Source of the DNA: Qipengyuania marisflavi
GTDB lineage: Bacteria; Pseudomonadota; Alphaproteobacteria; Sphingomonadales; Sphingomonadaceae
Length of the DNA: 64,000 bases
Assembly: GCF_005884405.1 (NCBI RefSeq)
Contig: NZ_VCAO01000001.1
Span: 800,304 to 864,303 of the forward strand
Direction: 5' to 3'
A program made the position numbers and the translations under genes. This document shows, piece by piece, positions 1-8,400 of this stretch. Position 1 is the first letter of the stretch. Each line of letters begins with the position of its first letter. The notes beneath the pieces are model-generated. The model did no database searches. It saw only the letters and a list, made by a program, of their open reading frames with translations, and was not told the origin of the DNA.

Positions 1-421
1 AGATCGATTCATAGCCCTTGGCACGTTCCGATATGTCCAGCGGCATGACCTCGCCATGAATCCGCACCGCTTCTTCTGCCGCGATGCGGAAGGTATCGAT
101 CAGGCGGGTGACCTCGCCCTCGGCATCCTTGATCGGCTTGCCCGCTTCCACGCACAGCGCATAGGCCAGCTCGTCATAGCGCTGCTTGAAGCGTTCGACA
201 CAGTGCATCAGCACATCCTGCCGCTCGTAACTGGCCAGCCGCGCCATCGGCTCCGCCGCGCGCACTGACCCGGCAATGGCCTCGTCGATGATTTCCGGCG
301 TGGCCAGCGCGGTGCGGAATGCGACCTCGCCGGTGAATTTATCGGTCACCTTCAGATCGGTGTTCGGCTGCACCGCCTTGTTGTTGAGATACAGCGGATA
401 GGTGTCTTTGAGGATTGGCAA
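1..421 (-). CDS. Aldehyde dehydrogenase family protein (C-terminus outside window)
   Basis: This is the first 140 codons of an NAD(P)-dependent aldehyde dehydrogenase; the rest lies beyond the window start. The visible part begins LPILKDTYPLYLNNK and runs through the N-terminal pattern of the family (KVTDKFTGEVAFRTA, then ASYERQDVLMHCVERF and EAGKPIKDAEGEV). The catalytic Cys and Glu lie outside the window. No ATG fits. The start is TTG at 421-419, chosen because AGGAG lies six bases upstream and the protein then begins where homologues begin. It follows the acetolactate-synthase-like gene after about 25 bases on the same strand, so the two are probably co-transcribed and may act on linked aldehyde or 2-oxoacid intermediates. 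The substrate cannot be read from this fragment. Confidence 0.85.
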   Translation of the reverse strand, partial: MPILKDTYPLYLNNKAVQPNTDLKVTDKFTGEVAFRTALATPEIIDEAIAGSVRAAEPMARLASYERQDVLMHCVERFKQRYDELAYALCVEAGKPIKDAEGEVTRLIDTFRIAAEEAVRIHGEVMPLDISERAKGYESI

Positions 422-446
422 GGGTCTCTCCTGATGTCCGGTAATC

Positions 447-2105
447 TTAGAGCTGCTTGCTCAGTTCCTTGATGTCATGGTTCAGGATGCGGTCGTTCTC
501 CGCATAATCGACCGGGCAATCGATCAGATGAACCCCCGGCGTATCGCGGCAATGGTTGAGCACTTCGGTGAGATGCTTGCTGCTTTCCACCCGGTGGCCA
601 TTCGCGCCAAAGGCTTCCGCAAACTTTACGAAGTCAGGATTGCCATAGGTCAGGCCGAAATCCTCAAACCCCATATTCGCCTGTTTCCAACGGATCATGC
701 CGTAAGCATCATCGCGCAGGATCAGTACCGTCAGGTTGAGACCGAGGCGCACCGCGGTTTCCATCTCCTGATCGTTCATCATGAAGCCGCCATCGCCGCA
801 AATCGCCATGACCTTGCGTTCGGGATACAGCATCGCGCTCATCATTGCCGACGGCAGGCCCGCGCCCATCGTGGCCAGCGCATTGTCGAGCAGCACGGTG
901 TTGGGCAGATAGGCGGTAAAACCGCGCGCGAACCAGATTTTGTAAACCCCGTTGTCGAGGCAGATGATCCCGTCTTCAGGCTGACTGTCGCGGACTTGCT
1001 GCACCAGATGCGGCGGGAAGATCGGAAAGCGGTCATCCTTGGCCAGACCCTGCGTGTGGTCCAGCTCTGCCTGATGATAGCGCTTCAGCTCGCCGCCGGA
1101 CCAATGGCCCTGCTTCACGATGTCTTCCTTGATCTGCCAGATCGCATTGGCGATGTCGCCAATCACCTCGATCTGCGGGAAATAGACCGGGTCCACCTCG
1201 GCAGAGCGGTTGGACACGTGGATCACCGTCACGCCTTCATGCTTCATGAAGAACGGCGGCTTTTCGATCACGTCATGGCCGATGTTGACGATGACATCGG
1301 CCTCTTCGATCGCGCGGTGGCAGAAATCGCCTGCGCTGAGGGCAGCACAGCCCAGGAACAGCGGATGGCGTTCGTCGATAACGCCCTTGCCCATCTGGGT
1401 GGTGACGAAGGGGATGCCGGTCTTTTCGATGAGCTGATTGATCATCCGCCCGGTCATCTTGCGATTGGCGCCGGCTCCCACAACCAGAATCGGCTTCTTC
1501 GCCTTTTCGATCACTTCGACCGCCTGACGAACAGCTTTGGGTTCGGCGCTGGGGCGGCGGGCGATGCTGCGCGGGATGGGGCGCGAATCGGTGGGTTCTT
1601 CGGCGATATCCTCAGGCAGCTCGAGATGGACCGCGCCGGGTTTCTCTTCCTCTGCCAGCCGATAGGCCTCGCGCACGCGGCTGGGAATGTTGTCGCCGGC
1701 GTGCAGTTGGCGAGTGTATTTGGTGATCGGTTCCATCATCGCGACCACGTCGAGGATCTGGAACTGGCCCTGCTTGGATTTCTTGATCGGTTTCTGTCCG
1801 GTGATCATCATCATCGGCATCCCGCCCAGCTGTGCATAGGCGGCGGCGGTAACGAAATTGGTGGCACCGGGGCCCAATGTGGCGATGCACACGCCGGTCT
1901 TGCCGGTGTGGCGGCCGTAGGTTGCGGCCATGAAGCCCGCACCTTGTTCGTGGCGGGTCAGGATCAGCTTGATCTGGCTGGACCGGCTGAGCGAGTCGAG
2001 GAAATCGAGGTTTTCTTCGCCCGGCACGCCGAAGATGTATTCACACCCTTCGGCCTCGAGGCATTGGATGAACAGGTCGGATGCTTTTTGCTTGTTATCG
2101 GTCAT
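447..2105 (-). CDS. Acetolactate synthase large subunit-like TPP enzyme
   Basis: A 552-residue thiamine-diphosphate enzyme of the acetohydroxyacid synthase type, which condenses pyruvate with a 2-oxoacid to give acetolactate. The N-terminal domain has the entry motif GVPGEENLDFLD (about 26-37) and the cofactor-activating Glu in TRHEQGAG (E53), followed by the ATLGPGATN stretch. The C-terminal domain has the TPP/Mg motif GDGGFMMN followed by the DDAYGMIRWKQ segment. No regulatory small subunit (ilvN) follows, so it resembles catabolic or stand-alone enzymes more than biosynthetic IlvB. GGGGGAAA precedes the ATG. An aldehyde dehydrogenase lies about 25 bases downstream on the same strand. Related TPP decarboxylases with other substrates cannot be excluded from sequence alone. 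Confidence 0.85.
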   Translation of the reverse strand: MTDNKQKASDLFIQCLEAEGCEYIFGVPGEENLDFLDSLSRSSQIKLILTRHEQGAGFMAATYGRHTGKTGVCIATLGPGATNFVTAAAYAQLGGMPMMMITGQKPIKKSKQGQFQILDVVAMMEPITKYTRQLHAGDNIPSRVREAYRLAEEEKPGAVHLELPEDIAEEPTDSRPIPRSIARRPSAEPKAVRQAVEVIEKAKKPILVVGAGANRKMTGRMINQLIEKTGIPFVTTQMGKGVIDERHPLFLGCAALSAGDFCHRAIEEADVIVNIGHDVIEKPPFFMKHEGVTVIHVSNRSAEVDPVYFPQIEVIGDIANAIWQIKEDIVKQGHWSGGELKRYHQAELDHTQGLAKDDRFPIFPPHLVQQVRDSQPEDGIICLDNGVYKIWFARGFTAYLPNTVLLDNALATMGAGLPSAMMSAMLYPERKVMAICGDGGFMMNDQEMETAVRLGLNLTVLILRDDAYGMIRWKQANMGFEDFGLTYGNPDFVKFAEAFGANGHRVESSKHLTEVLNHCRDTPGVHLIDCPVDYAENDRILNHDIKELSKQL

Positions 2106-2208
2106 GCGTGATTTCCCCCATGCCCCCTGAAAGAAGGCCCCTAAATCAATAACGCAACCCGTGTTTTCCCGGTTTATGCGCGAGGCCTAACAGACCGCGC
2201 GGCGCGAG

Positions 2209-3147
2209 TCAGTAGCCGAGTTCAAGGTCCATTTGCGGGGCCACAGGCTGGCCGCTGTGCCAATGTTCGAGGTTGGCGATAAAGCGGTCGGCGCTGCGCT
2301 GGAACATCTTGGTTTGCGCGCGCCCCGACAGATGCATCGTGATCTGCGCATTGGCCAGTTCCCACAGCGGATGATCGGCGGGCAGCGGCTCGGGATCGGT
2401 GACGTCGAGCAGCGCGGCTTCGATGCGGTTTTCGCGCAGCGCCTCGATCAGCGCGTCCTGTTTGACCACATCGCCGCGCGCAATGTTCACCAGCACGGCG
2501 TTGGGCCGCATCGCCGCCAGCTCCGCCGCGCCGATCATCCCGGCGGTTTCGGCGGTGGAGGGGACGGCGAGGATCACCCAGTCGAACTCTCCCAGCCGGC
2601 CGCGCCATTCCCCCGGACGCAGCGCACCCTGTTCGCCAGAGCGGCGCACCGGCACCACCTTCATATCGAACGCCTCAAGCCGCGTCTTGATCAACCCGCC
2701 AATCGCGCCCAGCCCCAGCAGCAGCACGCGCTCCCCAGCCAGCTCACGCTTGCCCGGCGAATCGAGCAGCCATTCACGGCGATCCTGAGCGCGCACCACA
2801 TCGCGGTATCCCTTGGCATGGGCGAGCATCAGCATCACGGTATATTCGGCAATCGTGATCGCATTGATCCCCGCGCCATTGGTCACGGTAACGCCGCGCT
2901 CGCGCAGCAGATCAAGCGGCAGGAAATCCAGTCCGGCATAGATCGAGTTAAGCCATTTCAGCTGCGTCGCCGCTGTTACCACTTCGACCATCGGTTCTGG
3001 CTGGGTGAAATCGAACCACCCGATTTCCGCCCGCGGAGCCAGTTCCAGCGCCTGTTCCTTGCTCATGAACCATTGCGGCTCCACCCACCCCGGCAGGAGC
3101 GGTTCCACCAGCGGGCGGATCATGGCGGACAGGACGGCTTTGGTCAT
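2209..3147 (-). CDS. D-2-hydroxyacid dehydrogenase
   Basis: A 312-residue NAD(P)-dependent oxidoreductase of the D-2-hydroxyacid dehydrogenase (D-isomer-specific) family, which interconverts 2-oxoacids and D-2-hydroxyacids in the cytoplasm. The nucleotide-binding loop is GLGAIG (145-150). The catalytic Arg is in NIARGDVV, the Glu in DVTDPEPLP, and the general acid/base His in MHLSGR near the C-terminus. Its ATG overlaps the TGA of the RES-domain gene (ATGA), so it is translationally coupled to that gene and is the last gene of the cysS-DUF559-RES cluster. The substrate (glyoxylate, hydroxypyruvate or another 2-oxoacid) is not evident. Confidence 0.88.
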   Translation of the reverse strand: MTKAVLSAMIRPLVEPLLPGWVEPQWFMSKEQALELAPRAEIGWFDFTQPEPMVEVVTAATQLKWLNSIYAGLDFLPLDLLRERGVTVTNGAGINAITIAEYTVMLMLAHAKGYRDVVRAQDRREWLLDSPGKRELAGERVLLLGLGAIGGLIKTRLEAFDMKVVPVRRSGEQGALRPGEWRGRLGEFDWVILAVPSTAETAGMIGAAELAAMRPNAVLVNIARGDVVKQDALIEALRENRIEAALLDVTDPEPLPADHPLWELANAQITMHLSGRAQTKMFQRSADRFIANLEHWHSGQPVAPQMDLELGY

Positions 3148-3605
3148 GAATTGCTCCGATAGGTGTCGAGCATGGGCGGGCGATGCAGGCAGGCACCAAA
3201 GTCAAACGGGCGGCTGGTCAGCGGAGCGACCCGCTCCGCATCGGCATGGCGCGGGTTCATCAGCACGATATCGCCTTCTGGTAGCACTCGCGAGGCGATT
3301 GCCGCGAGCAGTGAACGGCAGCTCAGCAGCCATTCGTCGACCCATTCACGGATGGCAGCCTCGTCGGCACAATCGGGAATGCGTTCGGCTGCTGCGTCAA
3401 TCTCTGTCCAGCCAAGTCGCAAATCACCGGGATAATCTGCGCGGTCGGCAGGCAGGTAGCGCTGCGCCACCAGAACCGCCAAACCTGCCTCGGAGGCGAA
3501 ATTGACCACTGGCAAGCCGGGCGAGGAATAGCGGGCACCGTGACGCTCTGGTCCTGAACCGTCGAGCGCCATGAAAGGCGCACGGCTCAGCCGCCACAAT
3601 CGCAT
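3144..3605 (-). CDS. RES domain protein (NAD+-degrading toxin family)
   Basis: A 153-residue protein matching the RES domain throughout, from the N-terminal RLWRLSRAPF to LPEGDIVLMNPRHAD near the end. The family's signature residues fit as R25 (HGARYSSPG), E39 (ASEAGLAVL) and S105 (IASRVLPEG). Characterised RES proteins are toxins that degrade NAD+ and are normally encoded just after an Xre/MbcA-type antitoxin. Here no antitoxin is visible: the preceding gene, 40 bases away, is DUF559-like, and the next is a dehydrogenase overlapped by ATGA. GGAG lies nine bases before the ATG. Either the protein has lost toxicity, or its antidote is elsewhere or of a new type. Family assignment is solid; activity is inferred. 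Confidence 0.8.
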   Translation of the reverse strand: MRLWRLSRAPFMALDGSGPERHGARYSSPGLPVVNFASEAGLAVLVAQRYLPADRADYPGDLRLGWTEIDAAAERIPDCADEAAIREWVDEWLLSCRSLLAAIASRVLPEGDIVLMNPRHADAERVAPLTSRPFDFGACLHRPPMLDTYRSNS

Positions 3606-3645
3606 CAGCCCCGGCTCCAGCCTGCGCTGAACGGGACATCAACAA

Positions 3646-3975
3646 TCACTTGGCCGACTTTCCCGATGCCGCATCGGCAAATCGCTCAACCCGTCCGGTC
3701 GCGATGGAGAGGATGGCGTCGGAGACTTCGGAGGCGTTTCTGAGGACGTGGGAGGGCGGAATTTGCATGACATCGACGCGGTGCTGCTCCAGCCACGCTT
3801 CGCGCAGATCGGTGTCGGCCTGCTTGAACGGATCGTCGGTGATCTCGGCAGCGAGATGGGCCTCGGCGCAGTAGAATTGCAGCGTCACGCCATCTTCCGC
3901 AAAATCTCTCAGGAATTTGAGGCCGCGCGGCGAGCCTTGTAAATGTTGCCACAAAAGATCGTGCGGATCGGCCAT
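3646..3975 (-). CDS. DUF559-like protein with eroded nuclease motif
   Basis: A 109-residue protein starting MADPHDLLWQHLQG and following the DUF559 pattern (a Vsr/PD-(D/E)XK-like nuclease fold): LW..L, GLKFLRD, YCAEAHLAAEI, then D..R..WL and the closing VLRNASEVSDAIL. The first acidic metal ligand of the family (the D of a V-D-F type strand) is replaced by Q in TLQFYC. The acidic residue in HLAAEI survives, and the His that usually follows it is missing, so nuclease activity is doubtful. The start chosen is the ATG one base after the cysS stop, with GGAGA seven bases upstream; a longer frame into cysS has no such support. It lies between cysS and the RES gene, where a RES antitoxin gene would normally be. 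Confidence 0.6.
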   Translation of the reverse strand: MADPHDLLWQHLQGSPRGLKFLRDFAEDGVTLQFYCAEAHLAAEITDDPFKQADTDLREAWLEQHRVDVMQIPPSHVLRNASEVSDAILSIATGRVERFADAASGKSAK

Positions 3976-3976
3976 A

Positions 3977-5437
3977 TCAAAGTCTCCATTCCCAGCCGAG
4001 CGGATCACCGTCCATAACCTCGACACCCTTGGCGGTAAGTGTTTCGCGGATAGCATCCGAAGTTGCAAAATCCTTGGCGGCACGCGCCTCTTTGCGGCGG
4101 ATCAGTTCGGCTTCGATCTGGGCCTCGGTGAGGGTGGCTGCCTTGGGACGGATGCGGAGCGCCTCGCGTGAAAGACCAAACAGGTTCAGCCCAAGAACCT
4201 TGTCCATTTGATGCACCACGGCGCGTTTCGCCGCGGCATCCACCTTCTTCACCGCCAAAGCTTCCTCCAGCGCAACCAGACCGACGCTGGTATTCAGATC
4301 GTCCGACACTGCCGCAGCAAACTTTTCCAGCATGGGCGCAAACTTGGGATGCACTGCGTCACCAACTGCCGCATCACTCAGCCGTTCAACCGCCATCACA
4401 ATCCGCTTCAACCGTGTCAGCGCGGCCTGCAAGCCCTCCCACGAGAACTCCAGCTCGCTGCGGTAATGCGCCTGAAGGCACATCATACGGTAGGCAAGCG
4501 GGTGATAGCCCTTGTCGATCAACAGTTGCAGGCGCAGAAATTCGCCCGAGCTTTTGCTCATCTTGCCTGACCGTTCGACCAGGAAATTGTTGTGCATCCA
4601 GATGCGCGCGCCGCTGTTTTCGGCGGAGTCGAGGCCACCCGCGCAGCAATGCGCCTGGTTCTGCGCAATTTCGTTGGGATGGTGGATTTCGCGGTGGTCG
4701 ATCCCGCCGGTGTGAATGTCAAAGGGGAAGCCAAGCAATTTGCCGCCCATGACCGAGCATTCCAGATGCCAGCCCGGCGCCCCCCTGCCCCAAGGGCTGT
4801 CCCATTCCATCTGCCGCGTCTCGCCCGCCGGGGTCTTGCGCCAGATGGCGAAATCAGCCTGATTGCGCTTTCCTTCTACGGTGTCGATGCGGCCTTCGCC
4901 GTCCTCGGTCACAGCGCGGGCCAGCCTGCCGTAATCCGCGATGCTCGACACATCGAAATACAGGCCGCTCTCAAGCTCGTAACAATGCTTGTCCGCAATG
5001 CCCTTGGCGAACGCGACCATCTCGTCGATGTAGTCCGTTGCCACTGACCATTTGGCAGGCTGGCGGATATTGAGCGCCTGCACATCGGCCCAATAGGCCT
5101 CGGTATAATGCTTGGCGATGTCCCAGATCGACTGCGACCGTTCCGCCGCCATCTTCTCCATCTTGTCCTCACCCGCATCCGCGTCATCGGTCAGATGGCC
5201 GACATCGGTGATGTTGATGATATGGGTGAGGTCATACCCCTTCCAGCTCAGCGTCCGGCCCAGAATGTCGGCAAAGACATAGGCGCGCATATTCCCGATG
5301 TGGGGGTAGTTATAGACCGTCGGCCCGCAGGAATAGACGCGCGCCTCACCCGGATGGACGGGGCTGAACACCTCGACCTGCCGGGTCAGCGAGTTGAACA
5401 GGCGCAGATCGGCGGGGGGCGGGGTGTCAGTCATCAC
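3977..5437 (-). CDS. cysS: Cysteine--tRNA ligase
   Basis: A 486-residue class I aminoacyl-tRNA synthetase charging tRNA-Cys with cysteine. The N-terminal Rossmann fold has CGPTVYNYPHIGN, with the HIGH-type motif as HIGN at 46-49 and the first zinc ligand C37. Further zinc ligands are in WHLECSVMGG and in GGIDHREIHHPNE. The second ATP motif is GKMSKSSGE. The C-terminal DALR-like and tRNA-binding helical part is present, ending GDPLGWEWRL. Length is typical. It is the first gene of the cysS-DUF559-RES-dehydrogenase cluster and is separated from the giant adhesin gene upstream by about 57 bases. Confidence 0.97.
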   Translation of the reverse strand: MMTDTPPPADLRLFNSLTRQVEVFSPVHPGEARVYSCGPTVYNYPHIGNMRAYVFADILGRTLSWKGYDLTHIINITDVGHLTDDADAGEDKMEKMAAERSQSIWDIAKHYTEAYWADVQALNIRQPAKWSVATDYIDEMVAFAKGIADKHCYELESGLYFDVSSIADYGRLARAVTEDGEGRIDTVEGKRNQADFAIWRKTPAGETRQMEWDSPWGRGAPGWHLECSVMGGKLLGFPFDIHTGGIDHREIHHPNEIAQNQAHCCAGGLDSAENSGARIWMHNNFLVERSGKMSKSSGEFLRLQLLIDKGYHPLAYRMMCLQAHYRSELEFSWEGLQAALTRLKRIVMAVERLSDAAVGDAVHPKFAPMLEKFAAAVSDDLNTSVGLVALEEALAVKKVDAAAKRAVVHQMDKVLGLNLFGLSREALRIRPKAATLTEAQIEAELIRRKEARAAKDFATSDAIRETLTAKGVEVMDGDPLGWEWRL

Positions 5438-5494
5438 TGCGCGCCTTGCACTGCCCTAAACACGCGGGTCAAGACTGGGCAGCGTGCCGCGCGC

Positions 5495-8400
5495 TTATTC
5501 GGCTGGCTCTAGCTCTTCTTCGGGCGTTTCGACCGGGCAGGGATCTTCGTCATCCTGATCGCACTCTTCATCCTGCGTGCCGTTCCACAGATCGTCATTG
5601 CCTGCACCGGTTACCGGATCGTCGATCAACGGGTCATCCTCGTCCGTGGTGGGATCATCCAGCATTACCAGCATGGTGCCAACCGGATCGACGCCCAGCG
5701 CCTCATCATTATCCTCGCGGATATTCTCTTCCAGCAGATCCTGAATCGGCGTGCCGAACACCGGATCGATGGGCGGGGGCGGCGGCGGAATTACCGGGAT
5801 ACAGCTGGCCGGATTGCCGATCAGGCAGCCATTAATGGTCGAATCCGCATCAAAATCGCCAGCGATATTGGCCAGCTCGATAGCATCCAGCCCGGTCACG
5901 CCGCCAATCGTTCCATTGATCGCGATGCCGTTGATCTGCCCATCATCATCCGCAGTGATATTGACAGTATTGGCGGTAAAGCCGCGCCGGTCGGCAAATT
6001 CGCTGCTGGCCCCGGTGTTCTGGATGAGCAGCCTGTCCGAAACGGTGAAGTTGATCGTGTCGGCCTGAATGAACCCGGCAACGCTGGTTACGTTGGTAGG
6101 CGTGCCCAGTGCAGTGCCCAGATCCGCCATACTACTGCCCTCGAAATCGCCGAGCGCGGCATCGCTGCCCATCGCAATATTCGCCGCTTCCAGCGCGATC
6201 AGGCCGGTCAGAGTATCGTCCGCATCGGTAACGCGCAGATTTCCCGTTTCCTGCACCCGGATGGTGTCCGCAGCGCGCAGGCCCAGCGTGTTTTCCGCGC
6301 CCGCATTGGTCAAATCCAGCGCGCCGATCACATCGATGGAGGCTTGCGAGTCGATCGTGAAGCTGCCCGCCGAACCGATCGTGCCGGAACGTTCCTGTCC
6401 GCCAACGCTGACGGTGAAGCTGTCGACAGTCACACCGCCGGTCGCCGAGATGGCGACATCGCCGCCGCTGAAGATGCGCGCGAACTCGCTGGCATCAACC
6501 ACATATCCTGCCGCGCTGCCATCGCCGCCCAGCGTGACCGGCGCGCCCAGATTGCTGAGCACAATGCTCTGCGTCCGGCTCGCGTCGCCCAGCTGGCCGC
6601 TATCCGTGATGACGACATCGCCGGAGGTAATTACAATGCGCTCACCACTGGCGAGCCCTTCGGTCAGGAACCGCTCCTGCGCCACGATGTCGAGCGCGAG
6701 GCCCGCCACCAGCGAGGAATTCGCGCCGATAATATCGAACACGCCGCCCGCATTTGCAGCAATGTCGGTGCCTGCCGCAACCGCTCCGGCAATCACCGTA
6801 TCCGCGCCGCTATCCAGCGTGATGGACGTGCCCGCGGTCGACTGGCCAAGCGTGATATCGCCCCCGGCTGTCACGCCGATGCGGCTGGCCGCAGTCAGAG
6901 CGCCAGTGGCGTCCTGCGCCGCGCTGATGGTGATGCTGCCATCCACTTCGCTGCTGGGGCCTGCGTCCGCGCCAGCGACAATCGTCCCGGCCAGCACGCT
7001 GCCGCCGCTGCTGTTCAGCGAGACATTGTCCGCCGCCTGTCCAGAGCCGATCACGATAGTGTCAGCGGCGAGGATGGCCAGCGTGCCGCCCGTCGCCTCG
7101 GCACTGGAGATGCGCACGCCATTGCTGTCGGTGATGGCAATCGACGTCCCGCTCAATGTGACATCGACCGGCCCCGCCGCAGTGCTGCGCAGATCATTGG
7201 TGATCGTCAGCGCGCCATTGGTCGCAGTCAAGGCAATGTTGTCACCCACCGCATCGCCGAGCATAATGGCGCCCTGTGCGGTCACGGACAGCCTGCCCCC
7301 GGCAGTGGCCGCGTCGGCAGTCACTGCGCCACTGCGCGCCAGCAGCGAAGTATCGCCAGCGGCGTTGGCCGAAGTCACAGCGATTTCGCTGCCGGAAATC
7401 GTGAGGTCGTCCGTGCTGGAGACAATCCCGACGCCAATCGCACCGCCTGCGGTCAGCGCAATGGCGCCGCCCGTGACATTGCCCAGAACGAGTGTGCTAC
7501 CGGCATCAACCGCAATCGGTCCGCTGGCCGCCAGATCGCCCGATGACACGCCGCCGCTTGCTGTCAAATCGATCCCGGCTGCTCCGGCGGAGGCATCGCC
7601 AATCGCCAGATCGCCGCCAAAAGCATCGGCAGTAAGAGCAGTGCCCGCATCCAGATCGCCAAGGCTGATCGCCGTGCCCGAAAGCGCAATGGCACTGCCC
7701 GCAGTGACGTTCCCACCATTCAGCGCGCCGCCACTGCTGGCCAGCGTAACGCTGCCCGCGGCATTGGCCGCAGCAAAGTCGATATCGCCCGCCGCATTGG
7801 CAGTCAGATCACCGCCCGCTGCATTGAGCGTATCGAACTGGACCGCACCAGCCGAGCTGAGCGTGATCGCGCCGCCTGCCGTCACAGTGCCGCGTGCATC
7901 GACATCGCCAGTGGTCGAGGTCAGGCTGAGATCGCCGCCCACATCGCCCTGCGATAGCGTGACCGAAGCGCCGGTAATACTCGTATCGCCGCCGCTGGAG
8001 AGCGCACCGATGGTCGGCGTCCCGGCTGCGACGACGGCAATGTCGCTGCTTGCTGTCAGCGAGGCAAAATCCGCATCACCCGATGTCGCGGCGGCGCTGA
8101 TCGCGCCACCCGCTGCAATGTCGCCCAACGCAATATCCTGCGCGGTAAGCGTCACATCGCCGCCGCTGGTGATGTCGCCCGGTCCAGCATTGGCGCCGAT
8201 AGTGCCATTGGTCGCAGCGAGGTTGATTGCAGCGTTGGCGGTGAGGCTGTCGAACAGAATATCCGCGCCAGTCGTAATCGCAATCGCATCCGCACTGGCC
8301 GCGCCGATGGCAATATCTGCGCCGCTGAGTGTCAATGCGCCGCCAGCATCGAGATCACCGCCGGTAATGGCTCCGCCTGCTGTGAACGCCAGATCACCAG

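Noticed and set aside
477..2111. A 544-codon plus-strand frame opposite the acetolactate-synthase-like gene
   Set aside because: The minus-strand product has all TPP-enzyme motifs. The plus-strand frame has no ribosome binding site or domain.
5438..5494. A hairpin (ctgccc / gggcag) between cysS and tpsA as the tpsA terminator
   Set aside because: The stem has only six pairs with a 20-base loop and no T-run; not convincing as a terminator.
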